DNA of 15,767 bases from DATFRX01 sp035630615 (GTDB lineage Bacteria; Actinomycetota; Actinomycetes; Propionibacteriales; Nocardioidaceae). The translations under genes were made by a program, and so were the position numbers. Location of the stretch: NCBI GenBank assembly GCA_035630615.1, contig DASQKI010000034.1:1-15767 (forward strand), in the 5' to 3' direction. Position 1 is the stretch's first letter, and each line of letters begins with the position of its first letter. The notes under the pieces were generated by a model, which was given only the letters and a program-made list of their open reading frames with translations, ran no database searches and was not told the origin of the DNA. Shown in pieces: positions 1 to 7,289 of this stretch.

Positions 1-645
1 GACTTCGCCCGGGCGTCGATGCGCTACGCCATCGAGCGCGGCTACCCCCTGTACCTGTCGACGAAGAACACGATCCTCAAGGCCTACGACGGTCGCTTCA
101 AGGACCTGTTCCAGGAGGTCTTCGACGCCGAGTTCGCCGACGAGTTCGCCGCCGCCGGCCTCACCTACGAGCACCGCCTCATCGACGACATGGTCGCTCA
201 GGTCATGAAGTGGGAGGGCGGCTATGTGTGGGCGTGCAAGAACTACGACGGTGACGTGCAGTCCGACACGGTCGCGCAGGGCTTCGGCTCGCTCGGCCTC
301 ATGACGTCGGTGCTCATGACGCCGGACGGCAAGGTCGAGGCCGAGGCGGCGCACGGCACCGTCACGCGCCACTACCGCCAGCACCAGCGCGACGAGAAGA
401 CGTCGACCAACCCGATCGCGTCGATCTTCGCCTGGACCCGCGCCCTGCAGCACCGAGGCACGGTCGACGCCACGCCAGAGGTCGCGAAGTTCGCCGAGAC
501 CCTGGAGCAGGTCTGCGTCGAGACCGTCGAGAGCGGCAAGATGACCAAGGACCTGGCCCTGTTGGTCGGTGGCGACACCCCCTGGTTGTCGACCGAGGAG
601 TTCCTCGCCGCGCTCGACGACAACCTGGCCGCCAAGCTCGGCTGA
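1..645 (+). CDS. icd: NADP-dependent isocitrate dehydrogenase, C-terminal part (5' end outside window)
   Basis: Catalyses oxidative decarboxylation of isocitrate to 2-oxoglutarate with NADP+ in the TCA cycle, in the cytosol. The reading frame is open from base 1 (DFARAS then MRYAIERGYP), so the gene begins upstream; 214 codons are visible, about half of the usual ~405 residues of the homodimeric, eukaryote-like IDH class. Visible family signatures are LYLSTKNTILKAYDGRF, the metal-binding aspartate region KNYDGDVQSD, and the NADP-binding stretch AAHGTVTRHYR followed by STNPIASIFAWTRAL. The His/Arg in GTVTRHYR are those that contact the 2'-phosphate of NADP in IDH1-type enzymes (family knowledge), so NADP rather than NAD is expected. 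The stop is TGA at 643-645, followed 40 bases later by a strong hairpin. I see no damage in the visible part. Confidence 0.96.
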   Translation, partial: DFARASMRYAIERGYPLYLSTKNTILKAYDGRFKDLFQEVFDAEFADEFAAAGLTYEHRLIDDMVAQVMKWEGGYVWACKNYDGDVQSDTVAQGFGSLGLMTSVLMTPDGKVEAEAAHGTVTRHYRQHQRDEKTSTNPIASIFAWTRALQHRGTVDATPEVAKFAETLEQVCVETVESGKMTKDLALLVGGDTPWLSTEEFLAALDDNLAAKLG

Positions 646-685
646 GCCGGGTGCCGCCAGCACCGGCGCGCGTCTCGGCGCAGCG

Positions 686-738
686 GTACGTGAGAGATGC
701 ACCGAAAGGCGCGCTGATTCGGTGCATCCGTCACGTAC
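686..738 (+). terminator. Hairpin downstream of icd, likely transcription terminator
   Basis: Arms 687-706 and 718-737 form a 20-bp stem with two mismatched positions, extendable by one G-C pair, around an 11-nt loop. The apical part, GATGCACCGAA against TTCGGTGCATC, is perfect. It starts 40 bases after the icd stop. No U-tract follows, as is common for actinobacterial terminators. Termination is inferred from structure and position only. Confidence 0.65.
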
Positions 739-811
739 GACGGGACATCGTCTGCCGGTTCGGCCGGCCTGACCTCGGAACGGAGAGGAGCGAGCCGGCA
801 ACCGATCGGGC

Positions 812-823
812 TACGTTTGATCC
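812..823 (+). promoter_or_regulatory. Candidate -10 element for a leaderless transcript of the SDR gene
   Basis: TACGTT at 812-817 matches the actinobacterial TAnnnT -10 pattern and ends six bases before the ATG at 824. The bases before the ATG contain no Shine-Dalgarno motif. Together this suggests transcription starts at or next to the A of the start codon. I see no convincing -35 hexamer. Confidence 0.4.
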
Positions 824-1489
824 ATGAGGGTCGTTATTGCCGGGGGTCATGGTCAGGTCGGGCTGCGTCTAGAGCGGTTGCTCACGGCGCGTGGCGATGT
901 GGTGGCGGGCCTCGTACGCAATCCGGATCACATCGCCGACGTCGAGGCGACCGGCTCGGCCGCCTACCTGTGCGACCTCGAGACGGCGACAGTTGACGAG
1001 GTCGCCGGACATCTCGGTGACGTCGAAGCCGAGGCGGTGGTGTTCGCCGCCGGTGCCGGACCGGGCAGCGGCGTTGCCCGCAAGGACACCGTCGACCGTG
1101 GCGCCGCCGTGCTGCTCGCCGACGCGGCCGAGAAGGCGAGGGTCCGCCGCTATCTCATGGTGTCGGCGATTCGAGCCGACGAGGTGCTGCCGTCGCGGGT
1201 CGACCCGGCCTTCGGTGCCTACCTGCGCGCCAAGGCCGCCGCCGACCAGGACCTGCGAGAGCGCGACCTCGACTGGACGATCCTGCGACCGGGCAGCCTG
1301 ACCAACCATCCGGGCACCGGGCTGGTCCGACTCGGCTCGTCAGTGGGCTACGGCGAGGTGCCGCGTGACGACGTCGCCGCCGTCCTGGTCGCTCTACTCG
1401 ACGAGCCTCGGACGGCCCATAAGACGCTCGAACTCGTCTCCGGCGGCCGCCCGATCACGGCCGCGATCCGTGCCGTCGTCGGGTCCTGA
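824..1489 (+). CDS. NAD(P)-binding atypical SDR family protein (NmrA/YwnB-like)
   Basis: A 221-residue Rossmann-fold protein of the atypical short-chain dehydrogenase group (NAD(P)H-binding, SDR_a5-like). The N-terminal nucleotide loop GGHGQVG (G7, G10, G13) fits GxxGxxG directly after the first beta strand MRVVIA. YLRAK (Y133, K137) fits YxxxK, and WTILRPGSLT (about 151-160) is the usual motif before the substrate pocket in these proteins. Typical family members are 210-220 residues, so it looks complete. The substrate is unknown; relatives include flavin/biliverdin-reductase-like proteins and redox sensors. The ATG at 824 is chosen because the GxxGxxG loop begins six residues in and a -10 box lies just upstream. 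It runs into the AraC-type gene with a short overlap, so the two are probably cotranscribed. Confidence 0.85.
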   Translation: MRVVIAGGHGQVGLRLERLLTARGDVVAGLVRNPDHIADVEATGSAAYLCDLETATVDEVAGHLGDVEAEAVVFAAGAGPGSGVARKDTVDRGAAVLLADAAEKARVRRYLMVSAIRADEVLPSRVDPAFGAYLRAKAAADQDLRERDLDWTILRPGSLTNHPGTGLVRLGSSVGYGEVPRDDVAAVLVALLDEPRTAHKTLELVSGGRPITAAIRAVVGS

Positions 1490-1967
1490 CCGTCCGACGC
1501 CTCCGGGCGCGGGCGCGATCCTCACCCTGGCGGCGATACGCCGGGCCCGCGACCTCATCGACTCGCGCTATGCCGAGCCGCTCGATCTCGACACGGTCGC
1601 GCGGGAGGCCGGCTACTCCCGCTATCACTTCGTTCGCGCGTTTCGGGCCGCCTACGGCGAGAGTCCGGGCCGCTATCTCACCCGGCGCCGGATCGAGCGG
1701 GCCCAGGACCTGTTGCGATCGGCGAACCTCACCGTGACCGAGGTGTGTCACCTCGTCGGCTTCTCGAGCCTGGGATCGTTCAGCGCTCGGTTTCGCGAGC
1801 TGAGCGGCGTCTCGCCGTCGCAGTTCCAGCGCGAGGCGCATCGACGTGGGCCGCCACCGATCCCGGGGTGCTTCGTGTTGATGTGGACCGGCCCGTCCCA
1901 GACGCCGCCGCCGTCGAAGCGGGACAGCGCAACTTTCGAGAAGCCGACGAGCGGTCCGACTGACTAG
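1470..1967 (+). CDS. Short AraC-family transcriptional regulator (DNA-binding domain only)
   Basis: About 165 residues made up almost entirely of an AraC/XylS DNA-binding domain with two helix-turn-helix motifs. The first spans LDTVAREAGYSRYHFVRAF. The second spans VCHLVGFSSLGSFSARFREL and is followed by SGVSPSQFQ, the classic AraC C-terminal signature. There is no cupin or other effector domain, so it may bind as a bare DNA-binding protein or be controlled by its level. The start is uncertain: GTG at 1470 overlaps the SDR gene by 20 bases and is the last usable start before the conserved domain, with no clear Shine-Dalgarno. The frame stays open upstream to 1365. The C-terminal ~35 residues are Pro/Ser-rich and not conserved. 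The gene sits 31 bases before a VOC protein gene, which it plausibly controls (inference). Confidence 0.8.
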   Translation: MPSSGPDRPTPPGAGAILTLAAIRRARDLIDSRYAEPLDLDTVAREAGYSRYHFVRAFRAAYGESPGRYLTRRRIERAQDLLRSANLTVTEVCHLVGFSSLGSFSARFRELSGVSPSQFQREAHRRGPPPIPGCFVLMWTGPSQTPPPSKRDSATFEKPTSGPTD

Positions 1968-1998
1968 CGTTTCGGCGTACGCACGAAGGGAGCGAGAC

Positions 1999-2454
1999 AT
2001 GATCACCAAACTGGGCGTGGCCAGCGTCTACGTCGAAGACGCCGACGAGGCGAAGGCGTGGTTCATCGACAAGCTCGGGTTCGAGGAGCGGTTCGACCTC
2101 ACGATGGAAAACGGCTTTCGCTGGCTGACCGTGGGGCCGCCGGGCGACCCGATGTTTCAGCTCAGCATCGCGGTTCCCGGGCCGCCGATGCACGACGAAG
2201 AGACGGCCGCGTCGATCCGTGCGCTGCTGGCGAAGGGAGCACTGAGCGTCGGCGCCTGGAACACCGACGACTGCCGCAAGACCTTCGAGGAGTACTCCGC
2301 GCGCGGCGTCGAGTTTCTCCAGGAGCCGCAGGACCGTCCGTACGGGGTCGAGGCCGTCTTCCGCGACCCGTGGGGCAACTGGTACAGCCTCAACGAGACC
2401 AACTTCGACGCCTTCGACTCCGACGCGATGGCGAAGGGCTTCGAGGAGGGCTGA
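1999..2454 (+). CDS. VOC family (glyoxalase/bleomycin-resistance fold) protein
   Basis: A 151-residue protein with the vicinal-oxygen-chelate fold. It opens with MITKLGVASVYVEDADEAKAW, the usual first beta strand and helix, followed by KLGF. It ends with the C-terminal half-module signature FRDPWGNWYSL (121-131), where D/N/W placement matches glyoxalase-like proteins. The family includes glyoxalases, dioxygenases and antibiotic-binding proteins, all metal-using or ligand-binding; the substrate here cannot be told from sequence. The start ATG at 1999 has a good Shine-Dalgarno (AAGGGAG, 1986-1992) six bases upstream. It follows a DNA-binding-only AraC gene, a pairing that recurs in actinobacteria. 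The stop at 2452-2454 is followed immediately by a large hairpin shared with the convergent GH2 gene. Confidence 0.85.
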   Translation: MITKLGVASVYVEDADEAKAWFIDKLGFEERFDLTMENGFRWLTVGPPGDPMFQLSIAVPGPPMHDEETAASIRALLAKGALSVGAWNTDDCRKTFEEYSARGVEFLQEPQDRPYGVEAVFRDPWGNWYSLNETNFDAFDSDAMAKGFEEG

Positions 2455-2457
2455 GCC

Positions 2458-2524
2458 CCCACTGAGCGGACCCATTCTGCGGAACACGCCCGGCGTGTCG
2501 CGCAGAATGGGTCCTCCCAGTGGG
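2458..2524. terminator. Bidirectional terminator hairpin between VOC and GH2 genes
   Basis: Three stacked stems: outer CCCACTG (2458-2464) with CAGTGGG (2518-2524); middle 14-bp perfect stem GGACCCATTCTGCG (2468-2481) with 2501-2514; inner ACACGC (2484-2489) with GCGTGT (2493-2498) around a CCG loop. It lies between the stop codons of two convergent genes (2454 and 2529) and can act in both directions. No U-tract. Confidence 0.75.
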
Positions 2525-2528
2525 AGGG

Positions 2529-4958
2529 TCAGCCGCCGGAGGCGTAGAGGTCGGCGACCTCGGTGGCGCTGAGGGCCCGGTCCCAGACCCGGACGTCGTC
2601 GACTGCCCCGGGCCAGAAATCGACGTCGGCGCCGCCGAAGCGGGCCCGGCCGACCGACAGTGGCCCCGCCGAGCCCTGCATCAGGCACTCGGTCACCGAC
2701 CCCTGCGCCACGCCGTCGACATAGAGCGTGTTGCGCCCGCCGGCCGCGTCGCGGACGCCGACCAGGTGATACCACCGGTCGGCCTCCGGCGTGAACGTCG
2801 ACAGCGCCCGCCCGCCAGCCGTGCTGAACGCGAACCGGTCGGTGTCATCGGTCTTCTGCAGGAAGAACGCCGACTGCACGTCGCCGTCTTGACCCAGCGC
2901 CGTGCGCCAGCCGTCGAGCCGGTCGAGCCGCACCCAGGCCGAGACGGTGAAGTGGCCCGACGTGTCGAGCACCGGACGGGCCGTCTCGGCGTAGCCGCTC
3001 GACCCGTCGAACTGCAGCGCGGTGCCCGTGCCCGATTGTCCGTTCGTCCAGGTCGCGCCGCCGGACAGCGCCAGGTCGGCGTCGCCCACCTGGTCGGCCG
3101 CGGTCGTGCCGTCGCCTTCGTCGGCCGGCCAATACGCGAGCCCGGTCAGTCCCGGCGTCCCAGGCGGGTATGACGGCGGCTCGCTGGTGCAGTCGACGGA
3201 GTCGATGATCTCCTCGTTGATCGCGCGCACCTGGTCGAAGTGCATCTTCTCGACCTGGCGGTCATAGGTGAAGAAGCCGTTGACCTCGTGCTCGACGTCG
3301 GTGATCTGGGTGTAGATCCCGCCGGACAGGCCGCAGGTGTTGGCCGCGTCGAGCAGGTCGCGCTGGTTTTCGACGTACCGCCGGGTCGCCTCGTCGACGC
3401 TGTCGGTCATCTCGTACGCGTGGCCTTCGCCGAACCACATGTGGCCCTCGACCTCGAGCCCGAATCCGCCGTGCTCGCCGTCGATCGCGACCCGCCGGTC
3501 GTCGGGCACCGGGGTGGCCGGCCCGACGTACTGGTGGAAGTCGATCACGTCACCCTCGCCGGGGTCGCCGAGCGAGTCGCAGCAGTTGACGCCGCTGTGG
3601 GCGTTGACCAACCGCGACGGATCCTGCGCCTTGACCTGACGCGCGATCCGGCCGGTGGCGTCGCGATCCCACTCGCCCCAGCCCTCGTTGAACGGCACCC
3701 ACGCCACGATCGAGGTCCAGCTGTCGTGCTCCCGGATCATCTCGTGCAGCTCCGACTCGAACTGCTCGCGCCACGGGTCGGGGATGCGCCCGGTCTTCGA
3801 CGCCGGCATGTCCTGCCACACCATGAGCCCGAGCCGGTCGGCCCAGTAGTACCAGCGGTCTGGCTCGACCTTGATGTGTTTGCGCACGGTGTTGAAGCCG
3901 AGGACCTTGTGCTGTTCGAGGTCGAACCGCAGCGCCTCGTCGGTCGGCGCCGTGTTGAGCCCGTCCGGCCAAAAGCCCTGGTCGAGGGTGGAGAGGTTGA
4001 ACAGGATCTTGCCGTTGAGGGCGATCCGCGGCCGGCCGTCGGCGCCGTCGACCATGCCGATCTCGCGCATGCCGAAGTACGACTTGACCTGGTCGACCGT
4101 GCGCCGGCCGTCGAGCACCCGTACGCGAAGGTCGTAGAGGAACGGCGAGTCCGGCGACCACAGCTTCGGATCGGGCACGGGCAGTGCGAGCTCGTCGCCG
4201 GCCCGACCGGTCACGCGGCCGACCGCCCGATCACCGTCGAGCGCCACCGCCTCGACCCGCTGCTCTGTTGCTCCGGCGGCGTGCACCGTCAGGCGCAACG
4301 CCGAGGCGTCGAGGTCCGGCGTCATGTCGAGGTCGGTGACGTGCACGGCCGGCACCGGCTCCATCCAGACGGTGCGCCAGATGCCCGAGCTGCCTTGGTA
4401 GAAGATGCCCCGATCGGGCACTTGTCGCTGCTTGCCGATCGGCTGCCAGGTCCTGTCGGTCAGGTCCTCCGCCCAGACGATCAGCTCCTGCGGCCCGTCG
4501 GCCGTCAGCGCGTCGGTCACGTCGACGTCGAACCCGTCGTAGCCGCCGCGATGCGTCGTAACCAACTCGCCGTTGACCCAGACCTTCGCGTCGTAGTCGA
4601 CCGCCCCGAAGTGCAGGATCAGTCGTTCGTCGCGACCGACGTGCCACCCGGCCGGCACGTCGAACGTCCGGCGGTACCACATCCGCTCCTCGCTGCGCAT
4701 GATCCCGGACAGCGCCGACTCGACCGGGTAGGGCACGAGGATCCGCTCGTCGAGGTCCTGGTCCGACGGCACCGAGTCACCGTCGGCCGCCGGGGCGAAC
4801 TGCCAGACGCCGTTGAGGTTGACCCAGCGGGGCCGAGTCAGTTGGGGACGCGGATATTCGGGCAGCGCATTGTCGGGTCCGACCTGGTCGGTCCACGGCG
4901 TGCTGATCGGCGGCTCCTTCGGCTCCCAGGGGAGTGCGGCGGCGGACGAGGCAGACAC
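2529..4958 (-). CDS. GH2 family glycoside hydrolase with C-terminal LamG-like domain
   Basis: A beta-glycosidase of GH2 type (beta-galactosidase/beta-glucuronidase/beta-mannosidase fold) of 809 residues from the GTG at 4958. The N-terminal jelly-roll spans about 35-205 (LNGVWQFAP, WYRRTF, VWVNGELV, GGYDGFDVDVT), an Ig-like segment follows to about 300, and the TIM barrel spans about 300-590. FNEGWGEW (423-430) carries the expected acid/base E425, and DGEHGGFG (493-500) carries the probable nucleophile E495. A Pro/Gly linker (594-603) leads to a LamG/concanavalin-like module (605-805: LQFDGSSGYAET, FTVSAWVRL, WYHLVGVRD, DDVRVWDRALS), a likely carbohydrate-binding or adhesion module. Exact sugar specificity is not deducible. 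The annotated GTG gives no full signal peptide, but in-frame codons upstream to about 5031 encode one (see findings), so the gene probably starts near 5040 with a one-base frameshift. It follows an alpha-galactosidase gene on the same strand. Confidence 0.88.
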   Translation of the reverse strand: MSASSAAALPWEPKEPPISTPWTDQVGPDNALPEYPRPQLTRPRWVNLNGVWQFAPAADGDSVPSDQDLDERILVPYPVESALSGIMRSEERMWYRRTFDVPAGWHVGRDERLILHFGAVDYDAKVWVNGELVTTHRGGYDGFDVDVTDALTADGPQELIVWAEDLTDRTWQPIGKQRQVPDRGIFYQGSSGIWRTVWMEPVPAVHVTDLDMTPDLDASALRLTVHAAGATEQRVEAVALDGDRAVGRVTGRAGDELALPVPDPKLWSPDSPFLYDLRVRVLDGRRTVDQVKSYFGMREIGMVDGADGRPRIALNGKILFNLSTLDQGFWPDGLNTAPTDEALRFDLEQHKVLGFNTVRKHIKVEPDRWYYWADRLGLMVWQDMPASKTGRIPDPWREQFESELHEMIREHDSWTSIVAWVPFNEGWGEWDRDATGRIARQVKAQDPSRLVNAHSGVNCCDSLGDPGEGDVIDFHQYVGPATPVPDDRRVAIDGEHGGFGLEVEGHMWFGEGHAYEMTDSVDEATRRYVENQRDLLDAANTCGLSGGIYTQITDVEHEVNGFFTYDRQVEKMHFDQVRAINEEIIDSVDCTSEPPSYPPGTPGLTGLAYWPADEGDGTTAADQVGDADLALSGGATWTNGQSGTGTALQFDGSSGYAETARPVLDTSGHFTVSAWVRLDRLDGWRTALGQDGDVQSAFFLQKTDDTDRFAFSTAGGRALSTFTPEADRWYHLVGVRDAAGGRNTLYVDGVAQGSVTECLMQGSAGPLSVGRARFGGADVDFWPGAVDDVRVWDRALSATEVADLYASGG

Positions 4959-5036
4959 GCTGGGCCACCCTAGTCCGGCGAGCAGCAGCGAACCGACGGC
5001 GGTCGTCGTCGCGGCAGTACGGACGGCGCGGCGGGA

Positions 5037-5060
5037 GCACGAACTCCCACGAGTTCGTGC
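5037..5060 (-). promoter_or_regulatory. Hairpin at the 5' end of the GH2 gene
   Basis: A perfect 10-bp inverted repeat, GCACGAACTC (5037-5046) and GAGTTCGTGC (5051-5060), with a 4-base loop. Read on the minus strand, the loop and 3' arm contain GGGAG and the GTG at 5040-5038, the likeliest original start of the GH2 signal peptide. It could hide the translation start, or be a second terminator of the upstream gene. The function is inferred. Confidence 0.45.
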
Positions 5061-5066
5061 ATCGAG

Positions 5067-5115
5067 TGGCGCACGGTCGTCGAAATTCGGCGTCAGATGC
5101 GACGACCGTGCGCCA
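5067..5115 (-). terminator. Hairpin downstream of the alpha-galactosidase gene
   Basis: A perfect 16-bp inverted repeat (5067-5082 with 5100-5115; core GCACGGTCGTCG/CGACGACCGTGC) with a 17-nt loop. It lies 21 bases past the stop of the alpha-galactosidase on the minus strand and before the GH2 gene. No U-tract. It would make the GH2 gene partly or wholly independent of the upstream transcript. Confidence 0.65.
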
Positions 5116-5136
5116 TTCGGCGGATCTGGGTGGCGG

Positions 5137-7113
5137 TCAGCTACAGGTGATCTGGGCGTCGGCCCAGTCGGCGTGGTCGTAGTTGGGTCCGCCGTTGTCG
5201 AGCACCCGCAGTTGGAGCACGTCGACCCCGGCGAGATCGGCGGACAGCGGGACAGCCGGATCGCCGCCCGAGACGACGCCGCTCGACGCGAGCTGCTGCC
5301 CGTCGCCCCAGAGCTCGAAGATCACGTCGCCCTGGCTGTTGGTCTCGTCGTCGATGCCGACCTGGGCCGCCACGGTGGCGCAGTCGCCAGCGGCGAAGTA
5401 CGTCACTGTCGACGGCGCGTGGACGCCGAGGCCCTTCTCGTACGTCGTGCCCGCGATCGTGATCGGGCCGCCGTCACCGCCGGCCTGCTCGCCGTTGCTC
5501 ATGTCCCGCTCCACCGGCCCCCAGAAGCTGCTCGCCTCCATCCACTCGAGGTCGGACAGGTAGTGCTGTCCGGTCGGGATCGGCTCGACCTGCAGGAACG
5601 ACGTCTGCTGAGTGGCGCCATCGCGGACCTCATCCGAAAGCCAGCTCGCCGACGCCTCGACATCGACCCGGCCGGCCTCGGGATTCGTCGTCGACAACGT
5701 CCAGTCGACGCTGGTCGACTCGCCCGGGGGGAGCGACGGTCGCGGTGACCCGTCCTGGGTGGCGGTCCAGCCGGCAGGGACGTCGAGGCCGAGCTGCAGC
5801 TCGGAGATGGCCGTGGCGCCGTCGTTGTAGACGGTCGTCGTGACGGTGGTCTGCTCGCCTACGGCGGTGTAGTACGGAGCGGCCGCGTCGAGACTCACCA
5901 ACGGGGGGTGGCTCGGGGCACGGGCGGCGGACACGATGTACATCTCGGCTGCGTGCGAGCCCACCGAGGCGCGAATGGTGCCGCCAGACGTACGGGTCGT
6001 GTCGGCCCAGACGTCGCGGACCGAATAGAACTTCGAGGACCGGAGCCCGAGATCGCGTGCGGTGCTCGCGACGGTTTGGGTGTTGCCTCCCCGGTTGAGC
6101 AGGACGACCGCGACCGAGCCGTCGGACATGGGCTTGCTCCATACCTCGGCGTCACCGTCGTCGCGCAGTTTCGATCCCTGTTCGCCACCCCAGTCCTGGT
6201 CGATCGCGACGACATCGGGGTCGGTGAGCTGGTCGAGCACCCACGGCTCCATGTCACGGACGTCGTTGCCCGCGATCAGAGGTGCGTTGAGCAGCGCCCA
6301 GAGGCTCATGTGGGCTCGGCTCTCGGTCCGAGTCAGTCCGTCGTTGCCGACCTCGAGCATGTCGGGGTCGTTCCAGCCGTTCGGTCCGGAGTACGCCTCC
6401 AGGCCGACCTGCTGGTCGAGCAACGACATCACGCTGTCCCATCGGTCGGTGATGTCGCCGGTAGTCCGCCACAGATGGCCTCCGACGTCGCGCCCCCACA
6501 GCCACGGGTCGTTGGTGCCCCATTCGCAGATGCTGTAGACGATGTCGCGTCCGGTCGCGGCAAGGGCGTCGCCCATCGCCTGATAGCGCTCGATGGCCGG
6601 GACACCCTGGTTGTTGCAGTTGTCGTACTTGAGGTAGTCGACGCCCCAGTCGGCGAAGCTCTGTGCGTCGATCTCCTCGTGGCCGAGGCTGGCCGGCAGT
6701 CCCTGGCAGGTCGCGGTGCCGGCCGACGAGTAGATGCCGAGCTTGAGGCCGCGGGCGTGCACGTAGTCGGCGATCGCCGCGATGCCGTGCGGGAAGTCGA
6801 CCGGATCCGGCTGCAGTCGGCCGTCGGCGTCGCGCTCCGGCGCCATCCAGCAGTCGTCGATGTTGACGTACTCGTAGCCGGCGTCGCGCATGCCGGAGGC
6901 GACGAGGGCGTCGGCGGTGTCACGGATGAGCTGCTCGTTGATGTCGCAGCCGAACGTGTTCCAGCTGTTCCACCCCATCGGCGGCGTCGGTGCGAGGTCG
7001 CCGAGGGGGTGGTCGTCGGCGGCCGGCGGGGCGGCGGTGGCGGGTAGTGCGGCGAGCGTGAGTGGAGCCATCACGAGTGCGAGGCTCGCGGCGAGGACGG
7101 TAGGTGTGCGCAT
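5137..7113 (-). CDS. Secreted GH27 alpha-galactosidase with NEW3-like and NPCBM-like modules
   Basis: Hydrolyses terminal alpha-1,6-galactosides such as melibiose, raffinose or galactomannan side chains, outside the cell; some GH27 members act on beta-L-arabinopyranosides instead. From the ATG at 7113 it is 658 residues: a Sec signal peptide (1 to about 27, cleavage near ATA-AP), then the GH27 barrel (about 43-310) with PPMGWNSWNTFGC, YVNIDDCWM, nucleophile D164 in LKYDNC, acid/base D220 in WRTTGDI, and WNDPDMLEVGN. A C-terminal beta domain follows to about 397, then a NEW3-type alpha-galactosidase-associated domain (about 405-510, YNDGA...LGLDVPAGWTA) and an NPCBM-like module (about 516-657, KGLGVHAPS...VGIDDE...ADAQITC). 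The start is set by GGAGGG eight bases upstream of ATG 7113 and by the signal peptide directly after it; the frame is open upstream to 7266, but that part is promoter DNA. Probably controlled by the divergent DeoR-type regulator. Confidence 0.95.
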   Translation of the reverse strand: MRTPTVLAASLALVMAPLTLAALPATAAPPAADDHPLGDLAPTPPMGWNSWNTFGCDINEQLIRDTADALVASGMRDAGYEYVNIDDCWMAPERDADGRLQPDPVDFPHGIAAIADYVHARGLKLGIYSSAGTATCQGLPASLGHEEIDAQSFADWGVDYLKYDNCNNQGVPAIERYQAMGDALAATGRDIVYSICEWGTNDPWLWGRDVGGHLWRTTGDITDRWDSVMSLLDQQVGLEAYSGPNGWNDPDMLEVGNDGLTRTESRAHMSLWALLNAPLIAGNDVRDMEPWVLDQLTDPDVVAIDQDWGGEQGSKLRDDGDAEVWSKPMSDGSVAVVLLNRGGNTQTVASTARDLGLRSSKFYSVRDVWADTTRTSGGTIRASVGSHAAEMYIVSAARAPSHPPLVSLDAAAPYYTAVGEQTTVTTTVYNDGATAISELQLGLDVPAGWTATQDGSPRPSLPPGESTSVDWTLSTTNPEAGRVDVEASASWLSDEVRDGATQQTSFLQVEPIPTGQHYLSDLEWMEASSFWGPVERDMSNGEQAGGDGGPITIAGTTYEKGLGVHAPSTVTYFAAGDCATVAAQVGIDDETNSQGDVIFELWGDGQQLASSGVVSGGDPAVPLSADLAGVDVLQLRVLDNGGPNYDHADWADAQITCS

Positions 7114-7198
7114 CGGTTGTCCCTCCGGTGGACGAAGGTCCCGGGCCCCAGCGGTGGTGAACGAGCGGGCCCAGACCTGAGCGGAGGCTAGAGACGAA

Positions 7199-7279
7199 TG
7201 ATCAAATAGAGCAATACTATGATCGAAAGTGATCGAGATTTCGGTCGTACGTGACCGATATGTCATTTGGGTGATCGGA
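7199..7279. promoter_or_regulatory. Divergent promoter with phased TGATC repeats, probable DeoR-type operator array
   Basis: Five same-orientation repeats of the type TGATCRRA occur at 7199 (TGATCAAA), 7220 (TGATCGAA), 7230 (TGATCGAG), 7252 (TGACCGAT, degenerate) and 7272 (TGATCGGA). Their start-to-start distances are 21, 10, 22 and 20 bp, close to whole turns of DNA. The stretch is far richer in A/T than its surroundings and lies between divergent alpha-galactosidase and deoR-type genes. Overlapping -10-like hexamers TAGTAT (minus, 7219-7214) and TACTAT (plus, 7215-7220) sit among the repeats, so a bound repressor would block both directions. No convincing -35 boxes were found. Binding by the adjacent regulator is inferred. 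Confidence 0.6.
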
Positions 7280-7289
7280 CGGTGACGCT

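Noticed and set aside
3240..4973. A 577-codon open frame on the plus strand opposite the GH2 gene
   Set aside because: It is antisense to clear GH2 motifs, has no recognisable domain, and is rich in R/V/D/P, as expected for the mirror of GC-rich coding DNA.
5908..7047. A 379-codon plus-strand frame opposite the alpha-galactosidase gene
   Set aside because: Antisense to GH27 catalytic motifs; no domain or ribosome site.
7114..7266. Longer N-terminus for the alpha-galactosidase (start at 7266)
   Set aside because: The extra 51 residues would be encoded by the AT-rich promoter with the repeats, and the signal peptide would no longer be N-terminal; GGAGGG sits before ATG 7113.
7199..7279. The TGATC repeats as a CRISPR array or replication origin box cluster
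   Set aside because: Units are only about 8 bases, spacing follows helical turns without unique spacers of array size, and no cas, dnaA or rep gene is near.
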